DNA of 18,864 bases from Gaopeijia sp032250675 (GCA_032250675.1 JAVVEY010000058.1:1-18864); one strand, 5' to 3'. Numbered from the stretch's first letter, positions 8,342 to 15,780 are shown. Program-made: numbers and translations. The notes: generated by a model not told the origin, from the letters alone.

Positions 8342-8835
8342 GCCGACGGCTCGAAGGCCCGGATCTCGTCACGAAGTTCGGCGGCGCGCTCGAAGTCTTC
8401 GAGTTCGACCGCACGCTCGAGTCGGCGACGGAGTGCCTGAAGCCGCTTCTCCCGTTCGGATGCGGTCGGATCGGGGGGGAGATAGACCTTGCCGATGTGC
8501 GTCGTCGCACCATGGACACGCCGCAGGAGTCCCTGTACCTGCGCCTCGAAGGTCGTCCAGCACTGCGAACATCCGAAGCGTCCCGTCTCCCGGAACTCCG
8601 TGAAGGTGAGTCCGCAGAAGGGACAGCGAGCCGAGTCGCTGCCGTGGCGTGGCGCGGTCTCACCGCTCATCTCCGCGAGGAAGCCGGCGAGGGGCTGTGC
8701 CGCGGCGGCCGACGGCGTATCCAGCCCCTCCTCCGCCGCACACGCCTCGCAGAGATGGACGACCTTCATGTCGTTGTTCTCGATCTGCGTGAGGTGCACG
8801 ACGGCATCGTGCTCGCCACACGACTCGCACTTCAT
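8338..8835 (-). CDS. mcsA: McsA, zinc-binding activator of protein arginine kinase
   Basis: McsA binds and activates McsB and, in Firmicutes, supports ClpC assembly. The 165-residue product has four CxxC pairs: CESC at 3-6, CEAC near 29-32, CPFC and CSQC in the middle, consistent with two zinc sites. It ends in a UVR (UvrB/UvrC-type) helical hairpin, RLERAVELEDFERAAELRDE, which resembles the middle segment of ClpC in the same operon. The stretch between the two zinc modules is an Ala- and Ser-rich linker. It is encoded between lolD (ATGA overlap at the start) and mcsB (ATGA overlap at the end). Without the adjacent mcsB it could be called only a UVR-motif protein; the neighbour makes McsA the best name. 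Confidence 0.93.
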   Translation of the reverse strand: MKCESCGEHDAVVHLTQIENNDMKVVHLCEACAAEEGLDTPSAAAAQPLAGFLAEMSGETAPRHGSDSARCPFCGLTFTEFRETGRFGCSQCWTTFEAQVQGLLRRVHGATTHIGKVYLPPDPTASEREKRLQALRRRLERAVELEDFERAAELRDEIRAFEPSA

Positions 8836-9602
8836 CGGCCACCTCCTTCGGAGAATTCCTGCTCCATCTCTGGAACCTGCGACTCAGATATGAGGACACC
8901 GTCAGTCAGCTGCAGGATCCGATCCGCTCGACGGGCGAGTTCCGGATTGTGCGTGACGAGGACCATCGCGACCCCGCGTTCGGCACGGATCCTGAAGAGA
9001 AGATCGTGGAGGCGGAGGCTCGTGTCGCGGTCGAGGTTGCCCGAGGGTTCATCGGCGAGGAGCACGACCGGGTCGTTCGCGAGCGCCCTCGCCACGGCAA
9101 CGCGCTGCTGTTCGCCACCCGACAGCTCGGACGAAGCATGCGTCTCCCGATCCGCGAGGCCCACGGCGGCGAGGAGCTCGCGTGCCCGCTGCCGCGCCTC
9201 TCGCACCGGAGTCCCGGCGATCAGCGTCGGCATCATCACATTCTCGAGCGCCGAGAACTCACGGAGGAGGTGGTGGAACTGGAAGACGAAGCCGATCTGT
9301 CGGTTTCGTATCTCCGCGAGTTCGTCGTCGTGGAGTTCGCCGAGATCGCGTCCCCCGACTTCGATCACGCCTCTGGTGGGTCGATCGAGGGCACCGAGGA
9401 GGTGCAGTAGCGTCGACTTCCCCGATCCTGATCCCCCCACGACCGCCACCGCTTCTCCGGGCGCGAGGTCGAGGTCCGCACCGCGCAGCACGTGGAGGCG
9501 CTCGGCGCCCGACTCGAAGACCTTGTGAACCCCGGATGCCCGTAGCGCGGACGGGACGTCCGGGTCGGGCGACGAATCGGGACGCGCGCCACCGTCATTC
9601 AT
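8832..9602 (-). CDS. lolD: Lipoprotein-releasing system ATP-binding protein LolD
   Basis: LolD powers the inner-membrane ABC complex that extracts lipoproteins and passes them to LolA for delivery to the outer membrane. The 256-residue product has Walker A GGSGSGKST (56-64), a Q-loop region FVFQFHHLL (105-113) that is characteristic of LolD rather than MacB-type ATPases, the signature LSGGEQQR (160-167), Walker B VVLLADEP (179-186), and a switch His in VTHNPE. The ATG at 9602 overlaps the end of the lolC/E-type permease by 8 nt (ATGAATGA), and the stop overlaps mcsA by 4. The first 20 residues are a Pro/Asp-rich extension before the ABC core. Longer in-frame starts up to 9704 would lie wholly inside the permease gene and were not used. 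Confidence 0.95.
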   Translation of the reverse strand: MNDGGARPDSSPDPDVPSALRASGVHKVFESGAERLHVLRGADLDLAPGEAVAVVGGSGSGKSTLLHLLGALDRPTRGVIEVGGRDLGELHDDELAEIRNRQIGFVFQFHHLLREFSALENVMMPTLIAGTPVREARQRARELLAAVGLADRETHASSELSGGEQQRVAVARALANDPVVLLADEPSGNLDRDTSLRLHDLLFRIRAERGVAMVLVTHNPELARRADRILQLTDGVLISESQVPEMEQEFSEGGGR

Positions 9603-10863
9603 GCCGGATCGCCTCCACGGGCTGGAGCCGTGCAGCCTGGCGCGCCGGATAGATCGTGGCGAGGAAGGCCACCGCCACGGACGCCAGGAAGACGAGGAGC
9701 ACATCGAGCGGATCGATCTCGACGGGGAGGCGTTCGACGAAGTAGATGTCGGGTGGGATGCGGATGATCTCGAAGGTATCGATCATCCAGCCGAGCCCCA
9801 CGCCGAGCACCGTCCCGACGAAGGCGCCGACGATCCCGATCCACGCACCCTGCAGGACGAAGACGCGGAGGATCCCCCGGTCTGTCATTCCCATCGATTT
9901 CAGAATCCCGATCTCACGCGTGCGATCCGCCACCACCAGGACGAGGGTGCTCACGATATTGAAGGCGGCCACGAGGACGATGAGGAAGAGGATCAGTCCC
10001 ATCGCGAGCTTTTCGAGCTTGAGCGCGCTGAAGAGCGCGGCGTTGCGGACCGACCAGCTCTGCGCCTGATACCGCAGGCCGAGACGCTCGTTGAGCCGCT
10101 CGGCCATCGCATCCGAGGCGTCGAGATCCGTGACCTGTATCCCGATGACCGACGCCGTCGATGGATCGAGCGAGAGGAGTCGCTGTGCGTCTTCGAGCCG
10201 CACGTAGACCGTCGCGTTGTCCGCATCGTACATCCCTGTCGCGAACGATCCCGTCACCTCGAAGGGGATCGTGCGGGGAATCGGTGCACCGGTGAGGGGG
10301 TCGGGGGTCAGATTCTCGAAGGCGATGATCGAGACCGTGTCACCCGGGAAGAGGTTCATCACCTCCGCGACGCCCACACCGAGGAGGATCGGGGGGAGTC
10401 CGGATTCGGGCGGATCGAGGCTGAGCACGCCATCGAGGATCGAGGCTTCCAGTGAGGTCGTCGCCACCCCGGTGGTGTCGGTCAGGATCCCGACGAGGTT
10501 GGCCGTACGCGCATAACTGTTTCGCTGGATCCCCACATTCGAGAAGACGACGGGCGACGCTGCGCGGACACCCTCGACCGCCCGGATCGAATCGAGCACC
10601 TCTTCCCAATTGTGGAGCCGGAGGTTCGTCCCCGCCTGGAGCACGACGATATGGGCATTCGTGGCCAGGATCTTCTCCTTGAGCTCCGTCTGCATCCCGG
10701 TCATCACACCCGTCACCACGATGAGGGCGGTGACGCCCACGATCACGCCACCGAGCGCAATCGCGGTGATGAAGGAGAGGAGTCGCCCCTGCCTTCGTGA
10801 GGCGAGGTAGCGACGCGCGAGGTACCACGCGAGCCCGCCGGGGCGCCTACCCTTCAACGTCAC
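9595..10863 (-). CDS. Lipoprotein-releasing system permease, LolC/LolE family
   Basis: This is the membrane subunit of the Lol ABC transporter, in the FtsX/MacB-like permease family. The 422-residue product has the topology expected of LolC/LolE: a cytoplasmic lead-in with LARRYLASRR (15-24), TM1 at about 28-53, a large periplasmic domain of about 230 residues, then TM2 (288-312), TM3 (334-362) and TM4 (386-405), ending in the conserved YPARQAARLQPVEAIRHE. TREIGILKSMGMT (315-327) is the coupling-helix region that contacts LolD. I use the GTG at 10863, which overlaps the end of lysS by 17 nt; a TTG at 10857 is the alternative, and no ATG exists near here. Only one permease gene is next to lolD, so LolC, LolE and the single-subunit LolF type cannot be told apart. 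Confidence 0.92.
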   Translation of the reverse strand: MTLKGRRPGGLAWYLARRYLASRRQGRLLSFITAIALGGVIVGVTALIVVTGVMTGMQTELKEKILATNAHIVVLQAGTNLRLHNWEEVLDSIRAVEGVRAASPVVFSNVGIQRNSYARTANLVGILTDTTGVATTSLEASILDGVLSLDPPESGLPPILLGVGVAEVMNLFPGDTVSIIAFENLTPDPLTGAPIPRTIPFEVTGSFATGMYDADNATVYVRLEDAQRLLSLDPSTASVIGIQVTDLDASDAMAERLNERLGLRYQAQSWSVRNAALFSALKLEKLAMGLILFLIVLVAAFNIVSTLVLVVADRTREIGILKSMGMTDRGILRVFVLQGAWIGIVGAFVGTVLGVGLGWMIDTFEIIRIPPDIYFVERLPVEIDPLDVLLVFLASVAVAFLATIYPARQAARLQPVEAIRHE

Positions 10864-12382
10864 GGAGCACCGGGAAGAGGATGACGTCACGGATCGAGGG
10901 CGAATCGGTGAGGAGCATGACGAGGCGATCCACCCCCATTCCAAGGCCCCCGGTGGGGGGCATCCCGTACTCGAGCGCACGGATGTAGTCTTCGTCGATC
11001 GGCTGGGTCTCGTCGTCCCCGGCCTCCCGGAGCGCGGCTTGCGCCTCGAACCGGCGGCGTTGGTCGATCGGGTCGTTCAACTCGCTGAAGGCGTTGGCGA
11101 TCTCCTGACCCGCCACGAAGAGTTCAAACCGCTCGGTGAGGCGTGGATCGTCCCTCCGGGACTTCGCGAGAGGCGAGAGTTCGATCGGGTAGTCGGTCAC
11201 GAAGGTCGGCTGGATCAGGTGGGGTTGTACGAGGAGTTCGAAGAGCTTGTCGAGCAGCTTGCCTCGTCCCGCTCCGGTGAGCTCGTCGGCCCCATGTGCC
11301 TCCGCCAGCGACCGAAGTCGGGCGTCGTCGAGTTCCGCCGGGTCCTCTCCGAGTCTCTCCCCGAGTGCGTCGAGGAGCCGTACCTCGCCGAAGTCGGCAC
11401 CGAAATCGAGCAGATCTCCCTGGAACGCCACCTCGGTGGCGCCTTCCGTGACCGCGCCCACGACCTCGCGGAGGAGCGCCTGCGCGTGCGTCATCACGCC
11501 GCGGTAATCCGACCACGCCTCGTAGAACTCGAGCATCGTGAATTCGGGGTTGTGAAAGCGCGAGAGCCCCTCGTTGCGGAAATTCTTCGCGATCTCGTAG
11601 ACCCGATCGAAGCCTCCCACGATGAGACGCTTGAGGTAGAGCTCATCGGCGATGCGGAGGAAGAGCTCCCGATCGAGCGCGTTGTGACGGGTCCGGAAGG
11701 GGCGCGCGAGTGCCCCGCCGTAGAGAGGCTGCAGCGCGGGCGTCTCCACCTCGAGGAATCCGGCGCCGTCGAGATATCGGCGCATCGCGGTGACGGCACG
11801 CGCGCGTGTGCGGAAGGTGCGACGGACCTCGGGGTGCACCGCCAGGTCCGCGTAGCGCTGCCGGTACCGCGACTCCTGGTCGGCGAACCCGGAATGAACG
11901 GTGCGTTCTCCGGTCTCCTCATCGACCTCGACCTTGCCCATCGGGAGGGGACGGAGTGACTTCGAGAGGATCTCGAAGGTGTCGACGCGGACCGTGACCT
12001 CTCCCGTGCGCGTGCGGAAGAGGGCCCCATGGACCCCCAGCCAGTCTCCGAGGTCGAGGAGCTCGGTCACCTCGAACGCTTCCTCGCCCAGCACATTCTT
12101 GCGGAAGTAGAGCTGAATCCGTCCTTCGACATCCTCGATGTGTGCGAATGCGCTCTTCCCGTGACCGCGCCACGATACGATACGCCCGGCCACTCGAACG
12201 CTTTCGGAGTACCCGTCGTCGGGCAGCTCACCGGCGTCCTCGATCGACTCGTAGCGCGAGACCGCCTCGTCGGATGTGTGGCTCCGATCGAAGCGATAGC
12301 CCCACGGCTCGATCCCTCGCTCGCGCAGGCGCTCGAGCTTCTCGAGGCGGGCACGCAGAAGGTGACTCATCTCATCGTTCAT
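10847..12382 (-). CDS. lysS: Lysyl-tRNA synthetase, class II
   Basis: LysRS charges tRNA-Lys with lysine in the cytoplasm. The 511-residue product has the N-terminal OB-fold anticodon-binding domain (about 60-150, e.g. VRVAGRIVSWRGHGKSAFAH), then the class II catalytic core: motif 1 around GFLEVETPALQPLYGGALARPF (208-229), motif 2 FRNEGLSRFHNPEFTMLEFY (268-287), and motif 3 GLGMGVDRLVMLL (479-491). The lysine-specific LFLRIADELYLKRLIVGGFD segment is also present. Length is close to the roughly 500 residues usual for the family, and nothing essential is missing. The start ATG at 12382 overlaps the prfB stop (ATGA), and a second in-frame ATG lies four codons on. The longer frame that opens at 12541 would run entirely inside prfB and is rejected. 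Confidence 0.97.
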   Translation of the reverse strand: MNDEMSHLLRARLEKLERLRERGIEPWGYRFDRSHTSDEAVSRYESIEDAGELPDDGYSESVRVAGRIVSWRGHGKSAFAHIEDVEGRIQLYFRKNVLGEEAFEVTELLDLGDWLGVHGALFRTRTGEVTVRVDTFEILSKSLRPLPMGKVEVDEETGERTVHSGFADQESRYRQRYADLAVHPEVRRTFRTRARAVTAMRRYLDGAGFLEVETPALQPLYGGALARPFRTRHNALDRELFLRIADELYLKRLIVGGFDRVYEIAKNFRNEGLSRFHNPEFTMLEFYEAWSDYRGVMTHAQALLREVVGAVTEGATEVAFQGDLLDFGADFGEVRLLDALGERLGEDPAELDDARLRSLAEAHGADELTGAGRGKLLDKLFELLVQPHLIQPTFVTDYPIELSPLAKSRRDDPRLTERFELFVAGQEIANAFSELNDPIDQRRRFEAQAALREAGDDETQPIDEDYIRALEYGMPPTGGLGMGVDRLVMLLTDSPSIRDVILFPVLRDVEG

Positions 12383-13489
12383 CCACTCGCCTCCCCCGCC
12401 CGGGCCTTCAGAAAGGCCTCGATGAAAGGATCGATCTCGCCCGACATCACCGACTCCACATCCCCGAGCTTCAGCTCGGTCCGGTGATCGTTGACCATCG
12501 TATACGGCTGGAAGACGTAGGAGCGAATCTGATTGCCCCACGAGATGTCGCTCTTGCTCGCCTCCATCTCGGCGCGCTCGGCTTCCCGCGCCTCGAGCTC
12601 ACGTCGGTAGAGCGCCGCCTTGAGCATCTTCATCGCCGTCGCTCGATTCTTGTGTTGAGAGCGCTCCTGCTGGCACGCGACGACGATCCCCGAGGGCTCG
12701 TGCGTGATCCGGATCGCCGAGTCGGTCTTGTTCACGTGCTGGCCGCCGGCGCCGGACGCCCTGAAGGTGTCGATCCGCAGATCCCCATCGTCGATCTCGA
12801 TCTCGATCTCGTCCTCCACCACCGGGTAGACGAAGACCGAGCTGAAGGAGGTGTGGCGCCGTGACTGGGCATCGAAGGGCGAGATCCGGACGAGACGATG
12901 AACACCCGTCTCGGCCTTCAGATACCCGTACGCGTACTCTCCCGTGATCTCCACGGTGGCCCCCTTGATCCCCGCCTCCTCCGCCTGCTGGAGGTCGAGT
13001 ACCTTGACGGTGTATCCGTGGGCGTCCGCCCAACGCTGGTACATCCGCAGGAGCATCTCCGCCCAATCCTGGGATTCGGTGCCTCCGGCCCCCGGTTGTA
13101 CGGTCAGGATCGCGTCCCGGTGATCGTCCTCACCCTGAAGCATCGTCCGGAGCTCGAGATCGGCGACCCCCCGGGCGAGTACATCGAGCTCGCGGTTCCA
13201 CTCCGCCTCCATCCCGGCGTCCGGCTCGGCTTCGAGGAGCTCCGCCAGTTCGGCGAGTGACTCGCCCCGTTCAAAGGCCTCGTGCCACGGACCGATCCAC
13301 CCCTTCAGACGATTCGCTTCTTCGATCGTGCCGCGGGCGGATTCGGGAGTGTCCCAGAACCCCGGCTGGGCCATCTGCGCCTCGAGTTGTTCAAGACGCG
13401 GCTCTCGCTGGTCCAGGTCAAAGATACCCCCTGAGTTCGGCGACCTTGTGACGAAGCTCTTCGAGGCGCTCGATGGCGTCCGCGTGCAC
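12379..13489 (-). CDS. prfB: Peptide chain release factor 2, with programmed +1 frameshift
   Basis: RF2 terminates translation at UGA and UAA. The gene is in two frames: a GTG start at 13489 gives 23 codons (MHADAIERLEELRHKVAELR...) to an in-frame UGA at 13420-13418; reading then slips +1 and continues from 13419 (DLDQREPRLEQLE...) to the stop at 12379. The joined protein is 369 residues, against 365 in E. coli. SPF, the stop-codon recognition tripeptide, lies at 203-205 and GGQ, the peptidyl-hydrolysis motif, at 248-250, both two residues from their E. coli positions. The start has the Shine-Dalgarno GGAAGGA 4 nt upstream. An annotation that ignores the shift would begin at ATG 13374 and lose 38 residues. 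RF2 level should control its own synthesis, and lysS overlaps its stop by 4 nt. Confidence 0.96.
13418..13435 (-). promoter_or_regulatory. RF2 programmed +1 frameshift site
   Basis: The minus strand reads CTC AGG GGG TAT CTT TGA C. This contains an internal Shine-Dalgarno (AGGGGG) set 3 nt before the slippery CTT, which is followed by UGA and a C, the weak termination context. It matches the known E. coli prfB site from AGG to the C after UGA. When RF2 is scarce the ribosome pauses at UGA, the P-site tRNA slips from CUU to UUU, and translation continues in the frame of the main domain. Confidence 0.97.
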
Positions 13490-13522
13490 GGTGTCCTTCC
13501 TGCCGATCGGGGGGAATGGGCA

Positions 13523-13546
13523 CGGGTGGAGTGGTGGTCTCACCCG
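13523..13546 (-). other. Hairpin in the prfB leader
   Basis: The RNA can form CGGGU-ACCCG plus GAG-CUC type pairing with one bulged base and a 7-nt loop, about 23 nt upstream of the prfB Shine-Dalgarno. No U-run follows. It may be a leader structure between the upstream terminator-like hairpin and the ribosome-binding site; function is unknown. Confidence 0.35.
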
Positions 13547-13556
13547 AGCGGTTCTC

Positions 13557-13596
13557 GCAAAGGAAAGGGGGCCGCGTCCGGATCGGACGGACCCCC
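13557..13596 (-). terminator. Intrinsic-terminator-like hairpin upstream of prfB
   Basis: The RNA reads GGGGGUCC, an inner GUCCG-AUC-CGGAC hairpin, then GCGGCCCCC, followed directly by UUUCCUUUG. The outer five G-C pairs and inner five pairs form a strong, nearly continuous stem, and the pyrimidine tail with six U in eight bases suits intrinsic termination. It lies 125 nt after the zinc-ribbon gene stop, so it could end that transcript; but a promoter candidate starts only about 10 nt upstream of the stem, so it could instead be an attenuator or a 5' protective hairpin for the prfB transcript. Confidence 0.6.
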
Positions 13597-13611
13597 TGCC
13601 CTGCAGACTCG

Positions 13612-13640
13612 AATCTAAGCACGGCGGTGCATTGCTTCAA
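13612..13640 (-). promoter_or_regulatory. Candidate sigma-70-type promoter for the prfB-lysS-lol-mcs-clpC-bamA operon
   Basis: The minus strand has TTGAAG (13640-13635) and TAGATT (13617-13612) separated by exactly 17 nt, four of six matches to each consensus, in the 231-nt gap between the zinc-ribbon gene and prfB. Initiation would be expected near 13605, just before the terminator-like hairpin. The sequence stands out from its GC-rich surroundings. Confidence 0.5.
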
Positions 13641-13720
13641 CCAAGCCGACCCCGCCCGATCCAACCGGTCCCGGACGACCCATCCGGCGCAGTCTGCCGG
13701 CTCACCCCGATCCCCTCCCC

Positions 13721-14686
13721 TCAGAAGAGCTCTTCACCGCGGGCCAGAACCTCGTTGAGCGCCTCACTCCAGTACGAGGTATTTTCGGCGATCTCGATCC
13801 CCACCTGGTCGACGTACTCCGACCACGACTTCGAGATCTCCTCCTCGAAGTCTTCCCGGAGCGTTCCCTCCTCGAGCGCCCGCGTATGCCGATCCGGGTT
13901 GTAGGTGATCATGTCCGACACGAGCACGCGCGCGAGCCGCCGCGCCTTGTCGTGCGGGTCCCGACGACCGAACTCGAAGGCGGCAGGGCCAGCGGACGGC
14001 GCCACCTCATCGCCTCCCGCTTCGACGGGAGGCTCCTCGACGATCGACTCCCCGGCATGCCGATCACCCTGGCTCGGTGACTCCTCCATCGGGAGGGGGG
14101 TGTACCCCTCGAATGCCTCGTCTTCATGCCCCGGCACAACCCGTTCGATCCCTTCCGATGGCGGCGCCTCATAGCTCTCGTCCTGGAAGCCTCGAACCTG
14201 TTCCTCGACGGTGTCGAGGCGATCCACCTCGACCGAGGTGGGCTCGTTCGCATCTTCCCTCTCGAAGACCCACTCCCCGTGAGAGGAGGGGGCGTCCTCC
14301 GCGACTTCGGCGGGGGGGTCGGTCTCGGACGCTCCGCTCTCGGTCTCTTCCACCGCTGCGGGACCCGCGGGTCCGCCCAGGTCGAATTCATCGAAGGGGT
14401 TCAGATCGAAGTCGGTGGGCTCACCGGGCGCGGGCGACTCCCCCGCCGACGGATCGACGACGTCAGTAACGCTCCCGAACTCCTCGTGCTGCGTCTCCGG
14501 AGGGGCCATCTCCGCCGGTCTCGGCGAATCTGACAGCCCCACTCCCTCGCCGTCCGCATCGGGCAGTTCGACCCGGAAGATCCCCTCACACTCGGTGCAC
14601 CGGGCACGTACACCGCCTTCCGGCACCTTGGCCGGGTCGACAGGGAAGCCGGTGTCGCAGTGGGTACAGTGGACGGTGGTGCTCAT
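13721..14686 (-). CDS. MJ0042-type zinc-ribbon protein with acidic linker and uncharacterised C-terminal domain
   Basis: Function unknown. The 321-residue product opens with a zinc ribbon in which C7, C10, C30 and C33 form the two CxxC pairs (VHCTHCDTGFPV ... ARCTECEGIFRV), the pattern of the MJ0042/FYDLN-like zinc-finger domain found at the start of many soluble and gliding-related proteins. Residues about 40-240 are a low-complexity, very acidic and Pro/Gly-rich segment, probably disordered. The last 81 residues are different: a compact, helical, Arg-rich block beginning RRDPHDKARRLARVLVSDMI, with YNPDRHTRALEEGTL and EISKSWSEYVDQVG, that looks like a conserved domain. There is no signal peptide or membrane segment. 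I use ATG 14686, where the zinc ribbon starts at once; ATG 14701 is possible. A small 6-bp hairpin (14721-14735) precedes it in the gap after the GGDEF gene. Confidence 0.8.
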   Translation of the reverse strand: MSTTVHCTHCDTGFPVDPAKVPEGGVRARCTECEGIFRVELPDADGEGVGLSDSPRPAEMAPPETQHEEFGSVTDVVDPSAGESPAPGEPTDFDLNPFDEFDLGGPAGPAAVEETESGASETDPPAEVAEDAPSSHGEWVFEREDANEPTSVEVDRLDTVEEQVRGFQDESYEAPPSEGIERVVPGHEDEAFEGYTPLPMEESPSQGDRHAGESIVEEPPVEAGGDEVAPSAGPAAFEFGRRDPHDKARRLARVLVSDMITYNPDRHTRALEEGTLREDFEEEISKSWSEYVDQVGIEIAENTSYWSEALNEVLARGEELF

Positions 14687-14750
14687 GGTCGCTCGTGGCA
14701 TGGAAGAAGTAGGATTCGCATCCCCATGGTGGGGAGGATCGTGCGGAGTT

Positions 14751-15743
14751 TCAATCCTCGCGACGGTCGCCCCCGGACGTCGGGCCGGATTCCGCTCGTT
14801 CCTCGGCGAACGGCCTGCGGCGGTCGACGACATACTTCGATCCGGGAAGAGACTTGGCGTAGCTCTTCATCTCGGCCGCCAGTTCGCTCACCTGGGCCGT
14901 GTGATCGAGCTCGAGAAACTGGTTCGTCACGACGCCGATGGAGAGCGTCATCAAGGGGATTCGATGCACCGCTCCACGGCGGTCCTTCCCGAGGAAGTAT
15001 CCGGCACGGCGATCTTCCTCGGTGTACTGATACGGGATCAGCGTATCGAAGAGTTGGATGATCTCATCGCCCACGGGGGCGATGTACTCGAGGGGGACGT
15101 TGTAGATGAAGTCGTCCCCCCCGATATGTCCCACGAACCCACCGGGTGCGAGCGCGCGCACCACGTCACGGAGGATCTTCGAAAGGAGGAAGATCACTCG
15201 ATCACCGCTCCCGTACCCATAGCGATCATTGAACTCCTTGAAGTGGTCGAGGTCGGCGTAGCACACACCGAACGCCTGGCCCTGCCGGATCCGCTCCTGG
15301 ATGTCCCGCTCAATCATCACGGTCCCCGGCAGTCGGGTGGTCGGATGCACGGCCACATCGCGGTCGGCACGACGGAGTACGAGGTCGAGTCGCAGCCAGA
15401 GTTCGTCGGTGGCGGCTCCGTGATGCAGAACTTCGTCCGCGCCCTCGATGAGCGCCCGGGAAGCGGCACCGTCGTCGTCTGCGCCGACGAGGATGACCAC
15501 CGGAACGATACCGGTGAAGGCGTCAACCTTCAGCTCTCTGCACAACGCGATCGTGCCATCCGGATCGGCGACGGAATCGATCACGACGGTCGCCGGCGAC
15601 GAGCGGTTGAGCAGCGACCGCACCTCGTCGAAGTCGCGCAACTCGAGCCAGGAGAGTCCGCGGTCTGTGCAGAACTCCCGAATCCGCGCGCCCGTCGAGT
15701 GCGAATCAGGGCCGAGGAAGGCGAGGGTGCGTTCGGAACTCAT
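14751..15743 (-). CDS. Receiver-like and GGDEF-domain protein with GGDDF signature
   Basis: Likely a diguanylate cyclase or c-di-GMP-related regulator. The 330-residue product has an N-terminal receiver-like domain (about 5-125) with D56 at the phospho-acceptor position (VVIDS) but HHG where the usual Lys-Pro follows GADE(V/Y), so phosphorylation control is doubtful. The GGDEF domain (about 135-310) keeps YADLDHFKEFNDRYG (162-176), with the metal-binding Asp at 164, and has GGDDF at 208-212 in place of GGDEF. No RxxD inhibitory I-site lies just upstream. Between GGDDF and LTLSIG-like LMTLSIGVV it has an extra segment (EDRRAGYFLGKDRRG), which I recall from the GGDEF domains of EAL-CBS-GGDEF proteins. 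The start is ATG 15743; a GTG at 15785 would add 14 residues. It follows rnr by 51 nt. Confidence 0.85.
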   Translation of the reverse strand: MSSERTLAFLGPDSHSTGARIREFCTDRGLSWLELRDFDEVRSLLNRSSPATVVIDSVADPDGTIALCRELKVDAFTGIVPVVILVGADDDGAASRALIEGADEVLHHGAATDELWLRLDLVLRRADRDVAVHPTTRLPGTVMIERDIQERIRQGQAFGVCYADLDHFKEFNDRYGYGSGDRVIFLLSKILRDVVRALAPGGFVGHIGGDDFIYNVPLEYIAPVGDEIIQLFDTLIPYQYTEEDRRAGYFLGKDRRGAVHRIPLMTLSIGVVTNQFLELDHTAQVSELAAEMKSYAKSLPGSKYVVDRRRPFAEERAESGPTSGGDRRED

Positions 15744-15780
15744 GGCCTCGTCAATTGAGGAAGAGCGGGACGGTACACCC

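Noticed and set aside
9603..9704. Upstream extension of lolD
   Set aside because: It would be wholly within the conserved C-terminus of the permease and resembles no LolD sequence.
12383..12541. Upstream extension of lysS inside prfB
   Set aside because: The added residues overlap well-conserved RF2 sequence and resemble no LysRS; the ATGA junction at 12382 is the natural start.
13597..13620. tRNA T-loop-like string (AGATTCGAGTCT) on the minus strand
   Set aside because: The stem is only 3 bp and no acceptor, anticodon or D arm can be built around it; the TAGATT part is better read as a -10 element.
14415..15758. Plus-strand open frame of 447 codons opposite the GGDEF and zinc-ribbon genes
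   Set aside because: It spans two real minus-strand genes and their gap and shows no domain.
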